DNA of 64,000 nt from Bifidobacterium bohemicum DSM 22767 (lineage in GTDB: Bacteria > Actinomycetota > Actinomycetes > Actinomycetales > Bifidobacteriaceae). The number at the start of each line of letters is the position of its first letter. Position 1 is the first letter of the stretch. Made by a program: the position numbers and the translations under genes. Location of the stretch: the NCBI RefSeq assembly GCF_000741525.1, contig NZ_JGYP01000002.1, positions 744,001 to 808,000 on the forward strand. Direction: 5' to 3'. Below are positions 54,004 through 62,757 of this stretch, in pieces. The notes under the pieces are model-generated. The model was not told the origin of the DNA and made no database searches. It worked only from the letters and a program-made list of their open reading frames with translations.

Positions 54004-55377
54004 TCAGTCGATATCGGCACCGAGGGCGGCGAGCTTGCCTCGGAAATCGGCGTAGCCACGGTCGATCAGACTGATGCCCTGCACATTTGACGGGCCTTTG
54101 GCCGCCAAAGCCGCGATCAAATGACTGAAACCACCGCGCAAATCCGGCACATCGATATCGCGCCCTTCAAGCGGGGTGGGACCGAAGATGACCGCTGAAT
54201 GCTTGTAATTGCGCTGCTGGAAGCGGCAGGGCAGACTACCGAGGCACTCGCGGTAAAGCTGGATGGTCGCGCCCATCTGCACAAGGGGTTTCGTGAAGCC
54301 GAAACGGTTCTCATAAACGGTCTCGTGGACGATCGACAAACCGTTGGCCTGGGTGAGCGCCACGACAAGCGGCTGCTGCCAGTCGGTCATGAAACCTGGG
54401 TGCACGTCGGTCTCGATCGCCACGGGCTTGAGGTCCCCGCCCGGGTGCCAGAAGCGGATGCCCTTGTCCGTCACATCGAACTCACCGCCGATCTTGCGGT
54501 ATACGTTCAAAAAGGTCATCATCTCCGGCTGCGTGGCGCCCTTGACGAAAATGTCGCCGTGGGTGGCCAAGGCGGCACTCGCCCAGGACGCGGCCTCGAT
54601 TCGGTCGGTCAGCGCGGTGTGGGTGAAGCCTTCGAGTTTCTTGACCCCTTCGATACGGAAGGTGCGATCGACATCCACGGAGATGATGGCGCCCATCTTC
54701 TGCAATACGGCGACGAGATCCATGATCTCCGGTTCGGTCGCCGCGCCGGAAAGCTCGGTGCGCCCCTCGGCCTGCACCGCGGCGAGCAGGGTCTGCTCGG
54801 TGGCCCCCACTGAGGGGTACGGCAGATGTATCTTCGCGCCGTGCAGCCCATTGGGGGCGGTGATGTGAATGCCGTCGGCATGCTCCTTGTCGACGTTCGC
54901 ACCAAGCTTGCGCAACGTGTCCAAGTGGAAATCAATCGGACGACCGCCGATGTTGCATCCACCGAGCTGCGGGATGAACGCCTCGCCAAGCCTGTGCAGC
55001 AGCGGACCGGAGAACAGAATCGGAATGCGCGAGGAGCCCGAAAGCGTATCCACATCGGCCACATCGGCCAGCTGAACATTCGTCGCGTCAATGGTCAGGA
55101 TGCCCTTTTCGTCGTTCCATTCGACGGTCGCCCCATGCAGCCGCAACAGATCGGAGACCACATGCACATCGCGAATCTCAGGCACGTTCTTCAGTACGGA
55201 TACACCGGGAGCCAGCAGAGCCGCAACCATCGCCTTGCTGACGAAATTCTTCGCGCCACGCACTTTGATGGTGCCGTTGAGCGGTTTCCCGCCCACTACG
55301 TGCAATACATCGTTTTCTTGTTGTTCAGCCACCACTGCCCCACTTTCATCATTTTCACCGCACGCCGCCATCAACAC
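54004..55377 (-). CDS. murA: UDP-N-acetylglucosamine 1-carboxyvinyltransferase
   Basis: MurA transfers enolpyruvate from PEP to UDP-GlcNAc, the first committed step of peptidoglycan synthesis. KVRGAKNFVSKAMVAALLAPGVSVLKNVPEIRD is the N-terminal lobe. GGCNIGGRPIDFHLDTLRKLGA holds the active-site Cys that fosfomycin attacks. Also present are GATEQTLLAAVQAEG and the LRGGFSHLIAALAAKG end. The start is uncertain: ATG 55377 gives 457 residues, but GTG 55332 (VAEQQENDVLHVVGG) places a GGGG just upstream and lies closer to the conserved start. It precedes plsC by 244 bp. Confidence 0.95.
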   Translation of the reverse strand: MLMAACGENDESGAVVAEQQENDVLHVVGGKPLNGTIKVRGAKNFVSKAMVAALLAPGVSVLKNVPEIRDVHVVSDLLRLHGATVEWNDEKGILTIDATNVQLADVADVDTLSGSSRIPILFSGPLLHRLGEAFIPQLGGCNIGGRPIDFHLDTLRKLGANVDKEHADGIHITAPNGLHGAKIHLPYPSVGATEQTLLAAVQAEGRTELSGAATEPEIMDLVAVLQKMGAIISVDVDRTFRIEGVKKLEGFTHTALTDRIEAASWASAALATHGDIFVKGATQPEMMTFLNVYRKIGGEFDVTDKGIRFWHPGGDLKPVAIETDVHPGFMTDWQQPLVVALTQANGLSIVHETVYENRFGFTKPLVQMGATIQLYRECLGSLPCRFQQRNYKHSAVIFGPTPLEGRDIDVPDLRGGFSHLIAALAAKGPSNVQGISLIDRGYADFRGKLAALGADID

Positions 55378-55609
55378 CGCCCGGCTTCACGATTCTTGAC
55401 GCCATACGCCTACGCGATTGTGGCGCCGAAAACCGATTTCAATGCCATCCTCTATACAGTGTGCCACAACGGTTGTGGCGGCTCGGTGAACATAAGCCGC
55501 AAGTATGAATTTTTCGCGACCAGAAATAGCCGCTTTCCGTGACCGAAGCACGTTGTTCGGCCCGACAAGCTTTCAGCAACCCAATAGAGTTCACCGACAC
55601 ACCCGAATG

Positions 55610-55775
55610 GACGGTTTTCGGCATAAATACCGGTTCATGACGAAAAAGGGACACTGACAGACACTAAAAGGCCATTTTTCGGCATAACTCAAACTTCATG
55701 CCGAAAAAGGGACACCGACAGACACTAAAAGGCCATTTTTTGGCGCAAACACCGGTTTATGCCGAAAAGGAGCCG
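55610..55775 (+). repeat. Tandem hairpin repeat, locus B (three units, 61-bp period)
   Basis: This is the same family as at 30432-30600. Unit 2 has a perfect 11-bp stem (TTTTTCGGCAT 55675-55685, ATGCCGAAAAA 55698-55708) around a 12-nt loop. Units 1 and 3 are near 55614-55646 and 55735-55768. The CGG/TGG core recurs exactly every 61 bp (55619, 55680, 55741), with a shared linker 'gggacac.gacagacactaaa'. It sits between the divergent ends of murA (start) and leuD (stop) and could also terminate leuD transcripts. A 12-bp direct repeat (ACGCTGAAATG) is at 55789-55815. Confidence 0.8.
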
Positions 55776-55816
55776 TCGGATTGGCACGACGCTGAAATGA
55801 CACCACGCTGAAATGG

Positions 55817-56497
55817 CTACGCTCCCATTGGGCCGAACCAGTCGCCGCCACCGACCGGGCGCGCCGAGGAAATCGGCCGCTCGGGTTCATGCAGGGCGGG
55901 TAGGGTTTTGGGCTTGAATGGGAAGCACTCGGCGCGCTTGGCTTCGTAGGCGGCGATGGCATCCTCATGCTGCAAGGTCAGGTCGATGTCGTCATAGCCG
56001 TTCATCAAACGCCAACGTGTGTAGTCGTTGACTTCGAAGGGCAACGTCACGTCGCCGCAGTTCACCGTGCGCTGGACCAGATCGACCGTCATCTCGCGCC
56101 CGGGCTCCTGCTCGAGCAGCTTCCAGAGCAGCTCGACGCTTTCCTGAGGCATCACGGCCGCCAGCACACCGTTTTTAGCGGTGTTGCCATAGAAAATATC
56201 CGCGAACCGAGAGCAAATCACGACACGGAAACCGTAGTCTTTCAAGGCCCACACCGCATGTTCGCGCGAAGAGCCGATGCCGAAATCCGGACCGGTGACC
56301 AGAATCCGTCCCTTATCGCGGTATTCGGGCTGGTTGAGCACGAAGTTCGGGTCGCGCCGCCAGGAGTAAAACAGCGCATCCTCGAAGCCCGTCCTGGTCA
56401 CGCGCTTCAAGAAGACGGCCGGAATGATCTGGTCGGTGTCGACGCTCGACCTTCGAAGCGGTACGCCCACACCGTTAACCACCGTAAGCTTCTCCAT
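55817..56497 (-). CDS. leuD: 3-isopropylmalate dehydratase small subunit
   Basis: LeuD is the swivelling domain of isopropylmalate isomerase, which converts 2- to 3-isopropylmalate in leucine synthesis. [32 protein letters not shown] and [26 protein letters not shown] are canonical, the latter being the substrate-binding loop. At 226 residues it has a short C-terminal extension. It follows leuC on the same strand after a 182-bp gap that shows no gene, so it is probably co-transcribed. Confidence 0.96.
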   Translation of the reverse strand: MEKLTVVNGVGVPLRRSSVDTDQIIPAVFLKRVTRTGFEDALFYSWRRDPNFVLNQPEYRDKGRILVTGPDFGIGSSREHAVWALKDYGFRVVICSRFADIFYGNTAKNGVLAAVMPQESVELLWKLLEQEPGREMTVDLVQRTVNCGDVTLPFEVNDYTRWRLMNGYDDIDLTLQHEDAIAAYEAKRAECFPFKPKTLPALHEPERPISSARPVGGGDWFGPMGA

Positions 56498-56679
56498 GTT
56501 CTGTTCTCTTTCGCTCTTGTCCGACTTGCTATCGTCCGGTCGTTGTTTGATGAATCCAAAGGCTTTGCCGCAACCGACGGGCGGCCAAAACCCCGAACCA
56601 CCTCCGCCGCCATCCGTCTTCCCGCCCGGAAATGGAGGAACATCACGATTCCATCACATCCGCCGCGAATCCATGTTCA

Positions 56680-58083
56680 CTACAAATCGGCGGGACCGGA
56701 TATCGTGCCACGGATCGCAGTCGCAGCGGCAACCAACGGGGAGGCCAGATGCGTACGACTGCCCTTGCCCTGACGACCTTGGAAATTGCGGTTCGAAGTC
56801 GAAATCGAACGCTCGCCCGGCATCATCTTGTCCTGGTTCATCCCCAGGCACATCGAGCAACCGGCATTGCGCCATTCAGCCCCGAAGTCGGTGAATATCT
56901 TGTCAAGCCCTTCGCGTTCGGCCTGCAACCGCGCCCGGGAAGAGGCCGGGACCACCAGCACGCGATGGATGGAATCGGCCTTATGATGCCCCTTCATCAC
57001 CGAAGCGGCGGCACGCAGATCCTCGATACGACCGTTGGTGCAGGAACCGATGAACACCGTATCCACAGGAATCGACTTGATCGGTGTGCCTGGTTTAAGA
57101 CCCATGTAGTCGAGCGCCGCGACCGTGGACTCACGCTCGGCGACATCCGCGATGGCGGCCGGATCGGGCACGCTTGCGGTGATCGGCGCCCCCTGCCCCG
57201 GGTTCGTGCCCCAGGTGACGTATGGGGCCAGTTCGGCCGCATCAATCGTCACCTCCGCGTCAAAGACCGCGTCGTCGTCGGTTCTCAGCGTCTTCCAGTA
57301 GGCCACGGCCTGATCCCACATTTCGCCCTTGGGCGCGTGGGGACGTCCCTTCAGATATTCGAAGGTAGTCTCGTCCGGAGCAATCATGCCTGCGCGGGCA
57401 CCCGCCTCGATGGACATGTTGCAAATCGTCATGCGCGCATCCATGGAAAGCGAGCGTATGGCCTCTCCGCGGTATTCGATGACATACCCCTGCCCGCCCC
57501 CGATACCGATTTTCGCGATAATCGCAAGAATGACGTCCTTGGCGCTCACTCCTTTCGGCAGCTTGCCTTCGACGTTGACGGCCATGGTCTTGAACGGTTT
57601 GAGAGACAGGGTTTGGGTGGCCATGACATGCTCGACCTCGCTGGTACCGATGCCGAACGCGAGCGCGCCGAACGCGCCGTGCGTGGAGGTGTGCGAATCG
57701 CCGCAGACGATGGTCATGCCCGGTTGCGTCAGCCCGAGGTTCGGAGCGAACGCGTGCACGATGCCCTGGTCGGCGTCGCCCAGCGGATGCAGTCGCACAC
57801 CGAATTCCTTGCAGTTCTTTTCCAGTGTGGTCAGCTGTTTCGCCGAAACCTCGTCGGGATTGGGTTTGTCGATATCGATCGTGGGGGTGTTGTGGTCCTC
57901 CGTGGCGATGAGCAGGTCGGTGTGACGCGGCTTGCGTCCCGCCAGACGCAGGCCTTCGAACGCCTGCGGGCTGGTCACCTCGTGCATCAGCATCAGGTCG
58001 ATGTAGATCAGGTCCGGAGCACCGTCGCTCACGTGCCGCACCAAATGGTCAGCCCAAACCTTTTCGGCCAATGTGCCACCCAT
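56680..58083 (-). CDS. leuC: 3-isopropylmalate dehydratase large subunit
   Basis: LeuC carries the [4Fe-4S] cluster of isopropylmalate isomerase. The aconitase-family cluster ligands are in [14 protein letters not shown] and [44 protein letters not shown] is the conserved active-site region. It is 467 residues, normal length. AGGAG precedes ATG 58083 by 6 nt. It is divergent from an IclR-family gene, the arrangement of leuCD with its LtbR/NdgR-type regulator in other actinobacteria. Confidence 0.97.
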   Translation of the reverse strand: MGGTLAEKVWADHLVRHVSDGAPDLIYIDLMLMHEVTSPQAFEGLRLAGRKPRHTDLLIATEDHNTPTIDIDKPNPDEVSAKQLTTLEKNCKEFGVRLHPLGDADQGIVHAFAPNLGLTQPGMTIVCGDSHTSTHGAFGALAFGIGTSEVEHVMATQTLSLKPFKTMAVNVEGKLPKGVSAKDVILAIIAKIGIGGGQGYVIEYRGEAIRSLSMDARMTICNMSIEAGARAGMIAPDETTFEYLKGRPHAPKGEMWDQAVAYWKTLRTDDDAVFDAEVTIDAAELAPYVTWGTNPGQGAPITASVPDPAAIADVAERESTVAALDYMGLKPGTPIKSIPVDTVFIGSCTNGRIEDLRAAASVMKGHHKADSIHRVLVVPASSRARLQAEREGLDKIFTDFGAEWRNAGCSMCLGMNQDKMMPGERSISTSNRNFQGRQGKGSRTHLASPLVAAATAIRGTISGPADL

Positions 58084-58199
58084 GTAATCTCCTTGCGTCA
58101 GTCAATCGGTCCTCGAACGGCTTGCGGGCGCATCACAACTGCGCACCGGCATTGCATAGGTTTCGAGTATCGACACTTCACCTGAAAATGGACACTGTC

Positions 58200-58218
58200 A
58201 TTCCGGAATATGAGATAT
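58200..58218. promoter_or_regulatory. Candidate operator between leuC and the IclR gene
   Basis: Two overlapping dyads, ATTCCGGAAT (58200-58209) and ATATGAGATAT (58208-58218), lie in the divergent promoter region. They are just upstream of the presumed -10 (TATTAT, 58232-58237) of the IclR gene. The likely ligand is the adjacent regulator itself. Confidence 0.4.
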
Positions 58219-58243
58219 CTGACCGCGTGTGTATTATTCGATT

Positions 58244-59059
58244 ATGGACCCTATGACAGAAGCATCCGATAACAGCCAGCGCGACTTTCCCGTTGACACC
58301 TCAATCAACAAAGCCCAGATGATTGTGTCGTCGGATGAGATTCATTCCGGAGTCGGCGTTCTTGACAAGGCGGTAAAAATTCTTGAAGCGTTGGAGGCCG
58401 GTCCTGCCACGCTCGGCCAGCTCGTGGTCGCAACAGGGCTTGCGCGCCCGACGGCCCACCGTTTGGCGATTGCGCTCGAACGGCACCGTTTTGCGGTACG
58501 CGACCAGCACGGACGCTTTGTTCTTGGCTCGCGATTCGCCGAGTTGGCGGCGGCCGCCGGCGAAGACCGCCTCCTGACCGCAGCCGGCCCCATCCTGCAG
58601 ACCCTGCTCGACCGCACCGGCGAGTCCGCGCAGATCTATCGCCGGCAAGGCGACCAGCGCGTGTGTATCGCAGCGGTCGAACGTCCGACGGGTCTGCACG
58701 ACTCGATTCCGGTTGGCGCGATTCTGTCGATGCAAGCGGGGAGCGCTGCGCAAATCCTCACCGCCTGGGAGGAGTCCGAACAGATGCACCGAGGGCTACG
58801 TCACTCCAAGTTCACCGTTCAGACACTCGCCATGGTGCGGCGCCGCGGCTGGGCCGACTCGGTCAACGAACGCGAAGAGGGGGTGTGCTCGGTTTCGGCG
58901 CCGATTCGCAACGGCTCGGGCCAAGTGATTGCGGCCATCTCAATCTCAGGCCCCTCCGGGCGCATGGGCCCCACCCCAGGCCGCCGTTACGCACCATACG
59001 TCATGGCAGGGGGGCGCTATCTGACCGAGACGCTTGCGAAGGCGAGCGCCAGGCAGTAA
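58244..59059 (+). CDS. IclR-family regulator, likely of leucine biosynthesis
   Basis: An N-terminal winged helix is at about residues 35-95 (VLDKAVKILEALEAGPATLGQLVVATGLARPTAHRLAIALERH), followed by the IclR effector domain (SAQIYRRQGDQRVCIAAVERPTGLHDSIPVGAILSMQAGSAAQILTAW; GVCSVSAPIRNGSGQVIAAISISGP). Divergence from leuCD and overall pattern fit the LtbR/NdgR group that represses leuCD in Corynebacterium and Streptomyces. GTG 58229 and ATG 58253 are alternative starts; ATG 58244 is chosen because TATTAT ends 6 nt upstream and no ribosome site is seen (leaderless). Confidence 0.85.
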   Translation: MDPMTEASDNSQRDFPVDTSINKAQMIVSSDEIHSGVGVLDKAVKILEALEAGPATLGQLVVATGLARPTAHRLAIALERHRFAVRDQHGRFVLGSRFAELAAAAGEDRLLTAAGPILQTLLDRTGESAQIYRRQGDQRVCIAAVERPTGLHDSIPVGAILSMQAGSAAQILTAWEESEQMHRGLRHSKFTVQTLAMVRRRGWADSVNEREEGVCSVSAPIRNGSGQVIAAISISGPSGRMGPTPGRRYAPYVMAGGRYLTETLAKASARQ

Positions 59060-59130
59060 CCCGCGCGGTTCGGGTCTTTTGCCATAGCGCTCACCAGGTT
59101 TCCCCCGCGATTCGGCCATTCCGGATATTT

Positions 59131-59159
59131 GACTTTTGTGATAAAACGTTTTATCATAG
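59131..59159 (+). promoter_or_regulatory. rbsK promoter with LacI-type operator
   Basis: TTGACT (59131-59136) and TATCAT (59154-59159) are spaced 17 bp. A perfect 18-bp palindrome TGATAAAACGTTTTATCA (59141-59158) covers the spacer and -10, so a bound repressor would block RNA polymerase. It matches the core of the operator at 61645-61662. Confidence 0.8.
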
Positions 59160-59199
59160 GTTGGCATCATTCAACGGAAGAATACGAAATCGAGGATTC

Positions 59200-60198
59200 A
59201 TGCCTGACGCAACCTTGTCGCTCTTTGACAACATTTCCGGATCAGTGAGCATAGTCGGCTCGATGAACGCGGACTACACGGTGACCACCGCGCGCCTGCC
59301 CCAACCCGGCGAGACCGTCAACGGCGGGCCATTGCAGATCCTGCCCGGAGGCAAATCAGGAAACCAGGCTGCGGCTGCGGCACGAATCGGCGCGAACGTG
59401 AGCATCTTCGGCGCCGTGGGCGACGACTCAAACGCCGACTTTCTGCTCGCCCAACTAGGCAACGCCAACGTCGACACCTCACATGTATCCCACGTCAAAG
59501 GCGCCAGCGGCACCACCGTCATCACCGTGGACGGCAACGGCGAGAACACCATCGTCTACTCCCCCGGCTCGAACGGCAAGGTCGACGTCGCCTATGTCGA
59601 GGCCCAGAAGGACGCCCTTCTCAGCTCATCCGTGCTTGGCCTGTGCCTGGAAAGTCCGATCGAGACCGTCACCGCCACTGCCAAAATGTGCCACGAAGCG
59701 GGAATCAAGGTTCTGCTCAACGACTCTCCGTTCCAAGACACGCTTCCAGACGAACTGATTCAATATTCCGACATTCTCCTGGTCAATGAGCATGAGATGG
59801 CCCAACTGCTCCGGATCGACGAGCCCCGGGATGGCGACTGGCTGGCGCCGGGCATCGACTGGAGCGCCATCGCCCGCACCATGGCCGATTTCGGATTCGA
59901 CCAGGCCGTCGTCACGCTCGGCCACGAAGGCGCGCAGGTCATCGAGAACGGACAGGTCGAACACGTCGACGCGACGAAAATCCAAGCCAAGGACACTACC
60001 GGCTGCGGTGATGCCTTCATGGGCACCATATTGGCGGGGCTGGCCTCCGGATACGCCCTTAAGGACTGCGCGGCACTGGCCGCCTATGTGGCCGGCTACG
60101 CCGCCACAGGCTACGGCGCACAAGCCTCATACGGCACCGCCGACCAGATCCGTGAGTTCTTCGCACCCTCAGACGTCAGGAATGATTCGGTCAGGTAA
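59200..60198 (+). CDS. rbsK: Ribokinase (PfkB family)
   Basis: This enzyme phosphorylates D-ribose to ribose-5-phosphate with ATP. GSMNADYTVTTARLPQPGETV is the N-terminal ribose-binding part, GGKSGNQAAAAARIGANVSIFGAVGDDSNA is PfkB signature 1, and DTTGCGDAFMGTILAGLASG is signature 2 with catalytic Asp271. The frame is open from 58663, but ATG 59200 follows GAGGATTC and begins the family; it gives 332 residues. A LacI-type operator overlaps its promoter. With the nucleoside hydrolase at 61756 it would consume the ribose freed from nucleosides. A CGGGT/ACCCG hairpin at 60207-60221 follows. Confidence 0.93.
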   Translation: MPDATLSLFDNISGSVSIVGSMNADYTVTTARLPQPGETVNGGPLQILPGGKSGNQAAAAARIGANVSIFGAVGDDSNADFLLAQLGNANVDTSHVSHVKGASGTTVITVDGNGENTIVYSPGSNGKVDVAYVEAQKDALLSSSVLGLCLESPIETVTATAKMCHEAGIKVLLNDSPFQDTLPDELIQYSDILLVNEHEMAQLLRIDEPRDGDWLAPGIDWSAIARTMADFGFDQAVVTLGHEGAQVIENGQVEHVDATKIQAKDTTGCGDAFMGTILAGLASGYALKDCAALAAYVAGYAATGYGAQASYGTADQIREFFAPSDVRNDSVR

Positions 60199-60385
60199 CG
60201 GCAATACGGGTCTGAGACCCGGACCAATCCACCGCAACCGAAAAATCGGAACAACCAGCCGAACCTGTGTCCGATAGCTTCATCACGACGGCCATATAGC
60301 TGAATTCCAATGGCATAAGGTATTATTGGGGGCATTCTCCACGAAGAAAGGGATCCATTCCCCGGGAAAGGCAGAGTTGACGGCA

Positions 60386-61429
60386 ATGTCCCGCAAAGTG
60401 ACAATCAAAGACGTGGCCAGACTTTCACACGTCTCGATCACCGCTGTCTCGCTGGTGCTGAACAACCGGCCGACCAGGATGTCGAAGGAAAAGCAGAAAC
60501 TCATCATTGACACCGCCGAACGACTCCACTACATTCCCAACCAGGCGGCACGAAGTCTGGCCACAAACCGGTCCATGCTCCTGGCGCTGCTGGTTCCTGA
60601 TATCGAGAACATGTTCTTCGCCTCGCTTTCCAAGGCATTGGAGGATGTAATCGGCAATGACGGATACTCGTTGCTCATCGCCAACTCTGACGACTCGCAG
60701 CAAACGGAACATCGGCTGCTCCGGCAATTCGCCGCGCGCGGCGTAGATGGCCTCTTCCTGATTCCCTCACGCGAATCCGCGAAACGGTCGGACGAACTGC
60801 AGAAGGACGTCGCCGATCTCGGTTTTCCCGTCGTGCTCACCGACAGACTGGTCAGCGAGCATTGGTGCGATGCCGTAGGTTCGGACAATTATGTTGGCGG
60901 CTCGCTGGCGGCGGAGACGCTTCTCACACAGGGGCATCGCCGCATCGCATGCATTTCCGGAGACGGCAGGACCGGCGAAACCAACAGACGTATAGCAGGT
61001 TTCAGCAACGCTCTTGACAAGGCCGGCTTCGGCCTAGATCCGGCACTCAATTGCGCGGGAAACTACCGTTTCGACGGTGGATACCGTGCGGCCGATCACA
61101 TCATCGATGCGCATGCGACAGCCGTGTTCTGCGCCAACGACCTTATGGCGATGGGCTTCATCCAACGCCTTGAGGAACGCGGGCTCAGCTGTCCCGAGAA
61201 TTGTTCGGTGATTGGTTACGACGACATTTCGCGACGTTTCGGGTTCAACCACCAGCTGACCACCCTCGACCAGAACATCCAGACGCTGGCAGAGACCTGC
61301 CATAAGATGATCTCCTCACGCCTTAGTCAGGTCGGAAGCGCTTCCTCGGAGCATCCGTGGCTGACCGATCCACAACAGAAATTCATCAAGCCGAAGCTTA
61401 TCAGCCGCTCCACGGTCTCACATCTTTAG
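60386..61429 (+). CDS. LacI-family regulator of the ribose/nucleoside locus
   Basis: The LacI helix-turn-helix is at the N-terminus: VTIKDVARLSHVSITAVSLVLNNRPTRMSKEKQKLIIDTAERLHYIPNQAARSLATN. A periplasmic-binding-type effector domain follows, with LLALLVPDIENMFFASLSKALED, GSDNYVGGSLAAETLLTQGHRRIACISG, AVFCANDLMAMGFIQRLEERGL and VIGYDDISR. ATG 60386 (MSRKVTIKD) is chosen over an upstream TTG-start extension from 60326. It lies between rbsK and the nucleoside hydrolase gene, both of which carry the same palindromic operator, so it is the likely repressor and would respond to ribose or a nucleoside. No such operator precedes the regulator gene itself. Confidence 0.92.
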   Translation: MSRKVTIKDVARLSHVSITAVSLVLNNRPTRMSKEKQKLIIDTAERLHYIPNQAARSLATNRSMLLALLVPDIENMFFASLSKALEDVIGNDGYSLLIANSDDSQQTEHRLLRQFAARGVDGLFLIPSRESAKRSDELQKDVADLGFPVVLTDRLVSEHWCDAVGSDNYVGGSLAAETLLTQGHRRIACISGDGRTGETNRRIAGFSNALDKAGFGLDPALNCAGNYRFDGGYRAADHIIDAHATAVFCANDLMAMGFIQRLEERGLSCPENCSVIGYDDISRRFGFNHQLTTLDQNIQTLAETCHKMISSRLSQVGSASSEHPWLTDPQQKFIKPKLISRSTVSHL

Positions 61430-61635
61430 GCGCTTTCGTTCTCAAGCCATATGATCGACTCGATACCAAACGTTCATTTTCGACCAGTACGCGACCATCG
61501 CACCGTCTACTGATTAAAAACGGACGCTCGTGGCATCACTGCCCAGCAAACAGTAGTATTCTCTTCAAACACTTAGATTCCAACGTTTTCGACACCGTTT
61601 GATTTGACTTAGCGACCAAATTGCTTTACAATTAT

Positions 61636-61671
61636 GCGTTATATTGATAAAGCGCTTTATCAATATAACGC
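61636..61671. promoter_or_regulatory. LacI-type operator with 36-bp perfect dyad
   Basis: The core TGATAAAGCGCTTTATCA (61645-61662) differs from the rbsK operator only in the two bases flanking the central CG. Symmetry extends perfectly to 36 bp. It lies 84 bp before the nucleoside hydrolase start; promoter elements must be close by (TTTACA at 61625-61630 is a -35 candidate). 61430-61620 shows no gene. Confidence 0.85.
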
Positions 61672-61755
61672 CGTGAATATGCAACGACGCTACATGGTCG
61701 CATCGACAGTGTGGAGTCTTCCAGCAGCCTCAGCGCAAAAGATGAAAGGTCAACA

Positions 61756-62715
61756 ATGAAGAAGATTATCTTAGATTTGGATACCGGCATTGACGATACG
61801 CTCGCCATCTCCTATATTCTAGGCAGTCCCGAGGTCGAACTCATCGGCATCACCAGCACCTACGGGAACGTTCTGCTTGATCAGGGCATCCGTAACGATC
61901 TTGCGGTCACCGACCTGCTCGGCCACCCCGAAGTGCCGGTATACCGTGGCGAGCCCCACTCGCTGGAAACCGACTCCTTCGCGGTCTCTGACATCTCCGC
62001 TTTCATCCACGGCAAGAACGGCATCGGGGACGTCGACATCCCCGATTCGCCGCGCAAGGTCGAAAACGACATGAACGCCGTCGACTTCATCATCGCCTCC
62101 GTGAAGAAATACGGCAAGGACCTTACGTTCGTACCCACCGGCCCTGAGACGAATATCGCCAAAGCCCTTCAGAAGGCTCCGGAAATCAAGGATGAAATCG
62201 GCAACATCGTCATCATGGGAGGCGCGCTGACCGTATGCGGCAACGTCAGCCCTTGGGCCGAGGCCAACATCTCACAAGACCCTGAGGCGTGCGATATTCT
62301 CTTCCGCTCAGGGGCGCCAGTGACCATGGTCGGCCTTGACGTGACGCTGCAGACACTCATGACCTACAAAGATTCCGAGCAGTGGCGCCGGATCGGCACC
62401 CCGGCCGCCAAATTCCTGGCCGATATGGTTGATTTTTACATCAAGGCTTACGAGACCACTTCACCGCACCTGGGCGGATGTGGACTGCACGATCCGCTGG
62501 CCGCCGCGGTGGCCGTCGACCCGACGTTGATCACCACCCTGCCGATCAACATGCAGGTCGACACGGAAGAGCCGACACGCGGCCGTACCATCGGCGACAA
62601 TGCACGTCTCAACGACCCCGCGAAGACCGTCAAGGTCGCCGTGGGCGTGGACAAAGAGCGCTTCCTCAATGAATTCATGACCCGCATCGGCAACGTCGCT
62701 GCCGCCGCAAAGTGA
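61756..62715 (+). CDS. Nucleoside hydrolase (inosine-uridine preferring family)
   Basis: This enzyme cleaves ribonucleosides to base and ribose. The calcium-binding signature DLDTGIDDTLAI is at residues 7-18 (D7, D9, D13, D14). VIMGGALTVCGNVSPWAEANISQDPEACDILF is the family's second motif with the substrate-binding Asn/Glu. GCGLHDPLAAAVAVDP supplies the His-Asp pair near the C-terminus. ATG 61756 after GAAAGG gives 319 residues. It lies downstream of the 36-bp operator, 42 bp before the MFS gene, so an operon for nucleoside uptake and cleavage is likely. Base preference cannot be told from the sequence. Confidence 0.93.
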   Translation: MKKIILDLDTGIDDTLAISYILGSPEVELIGITSTYGNVLLDQGIRNDLAVTDLLGHPEVPVYRGEPHSLETDSFAVSDISAFIHGKNGIGDVDIPDSPRKVENDMNAVDFIIASVKKYGKDLTFVPTGPETNIAKALQKAPEIKDEIGNIVIMGGALTVCGNVSPWAEANISQDPEACDILFRSGAPVTMVGLDVTLQTLMTYKDSEQWRRIGTPAAKFLADMVDFYIKAYETTSPHLGGCGLHDPLAAAVAVDPTLITTLPINMQVDTEEPTRGRTIGDNARLNDPAKTVKVAVGVDKERFLNEFMTRIGNVAAAAK

Positions 62716-62757
62716 CCGATTTCGTCCAAAATCAATATCGTTCAAAGATAAAGAAAC

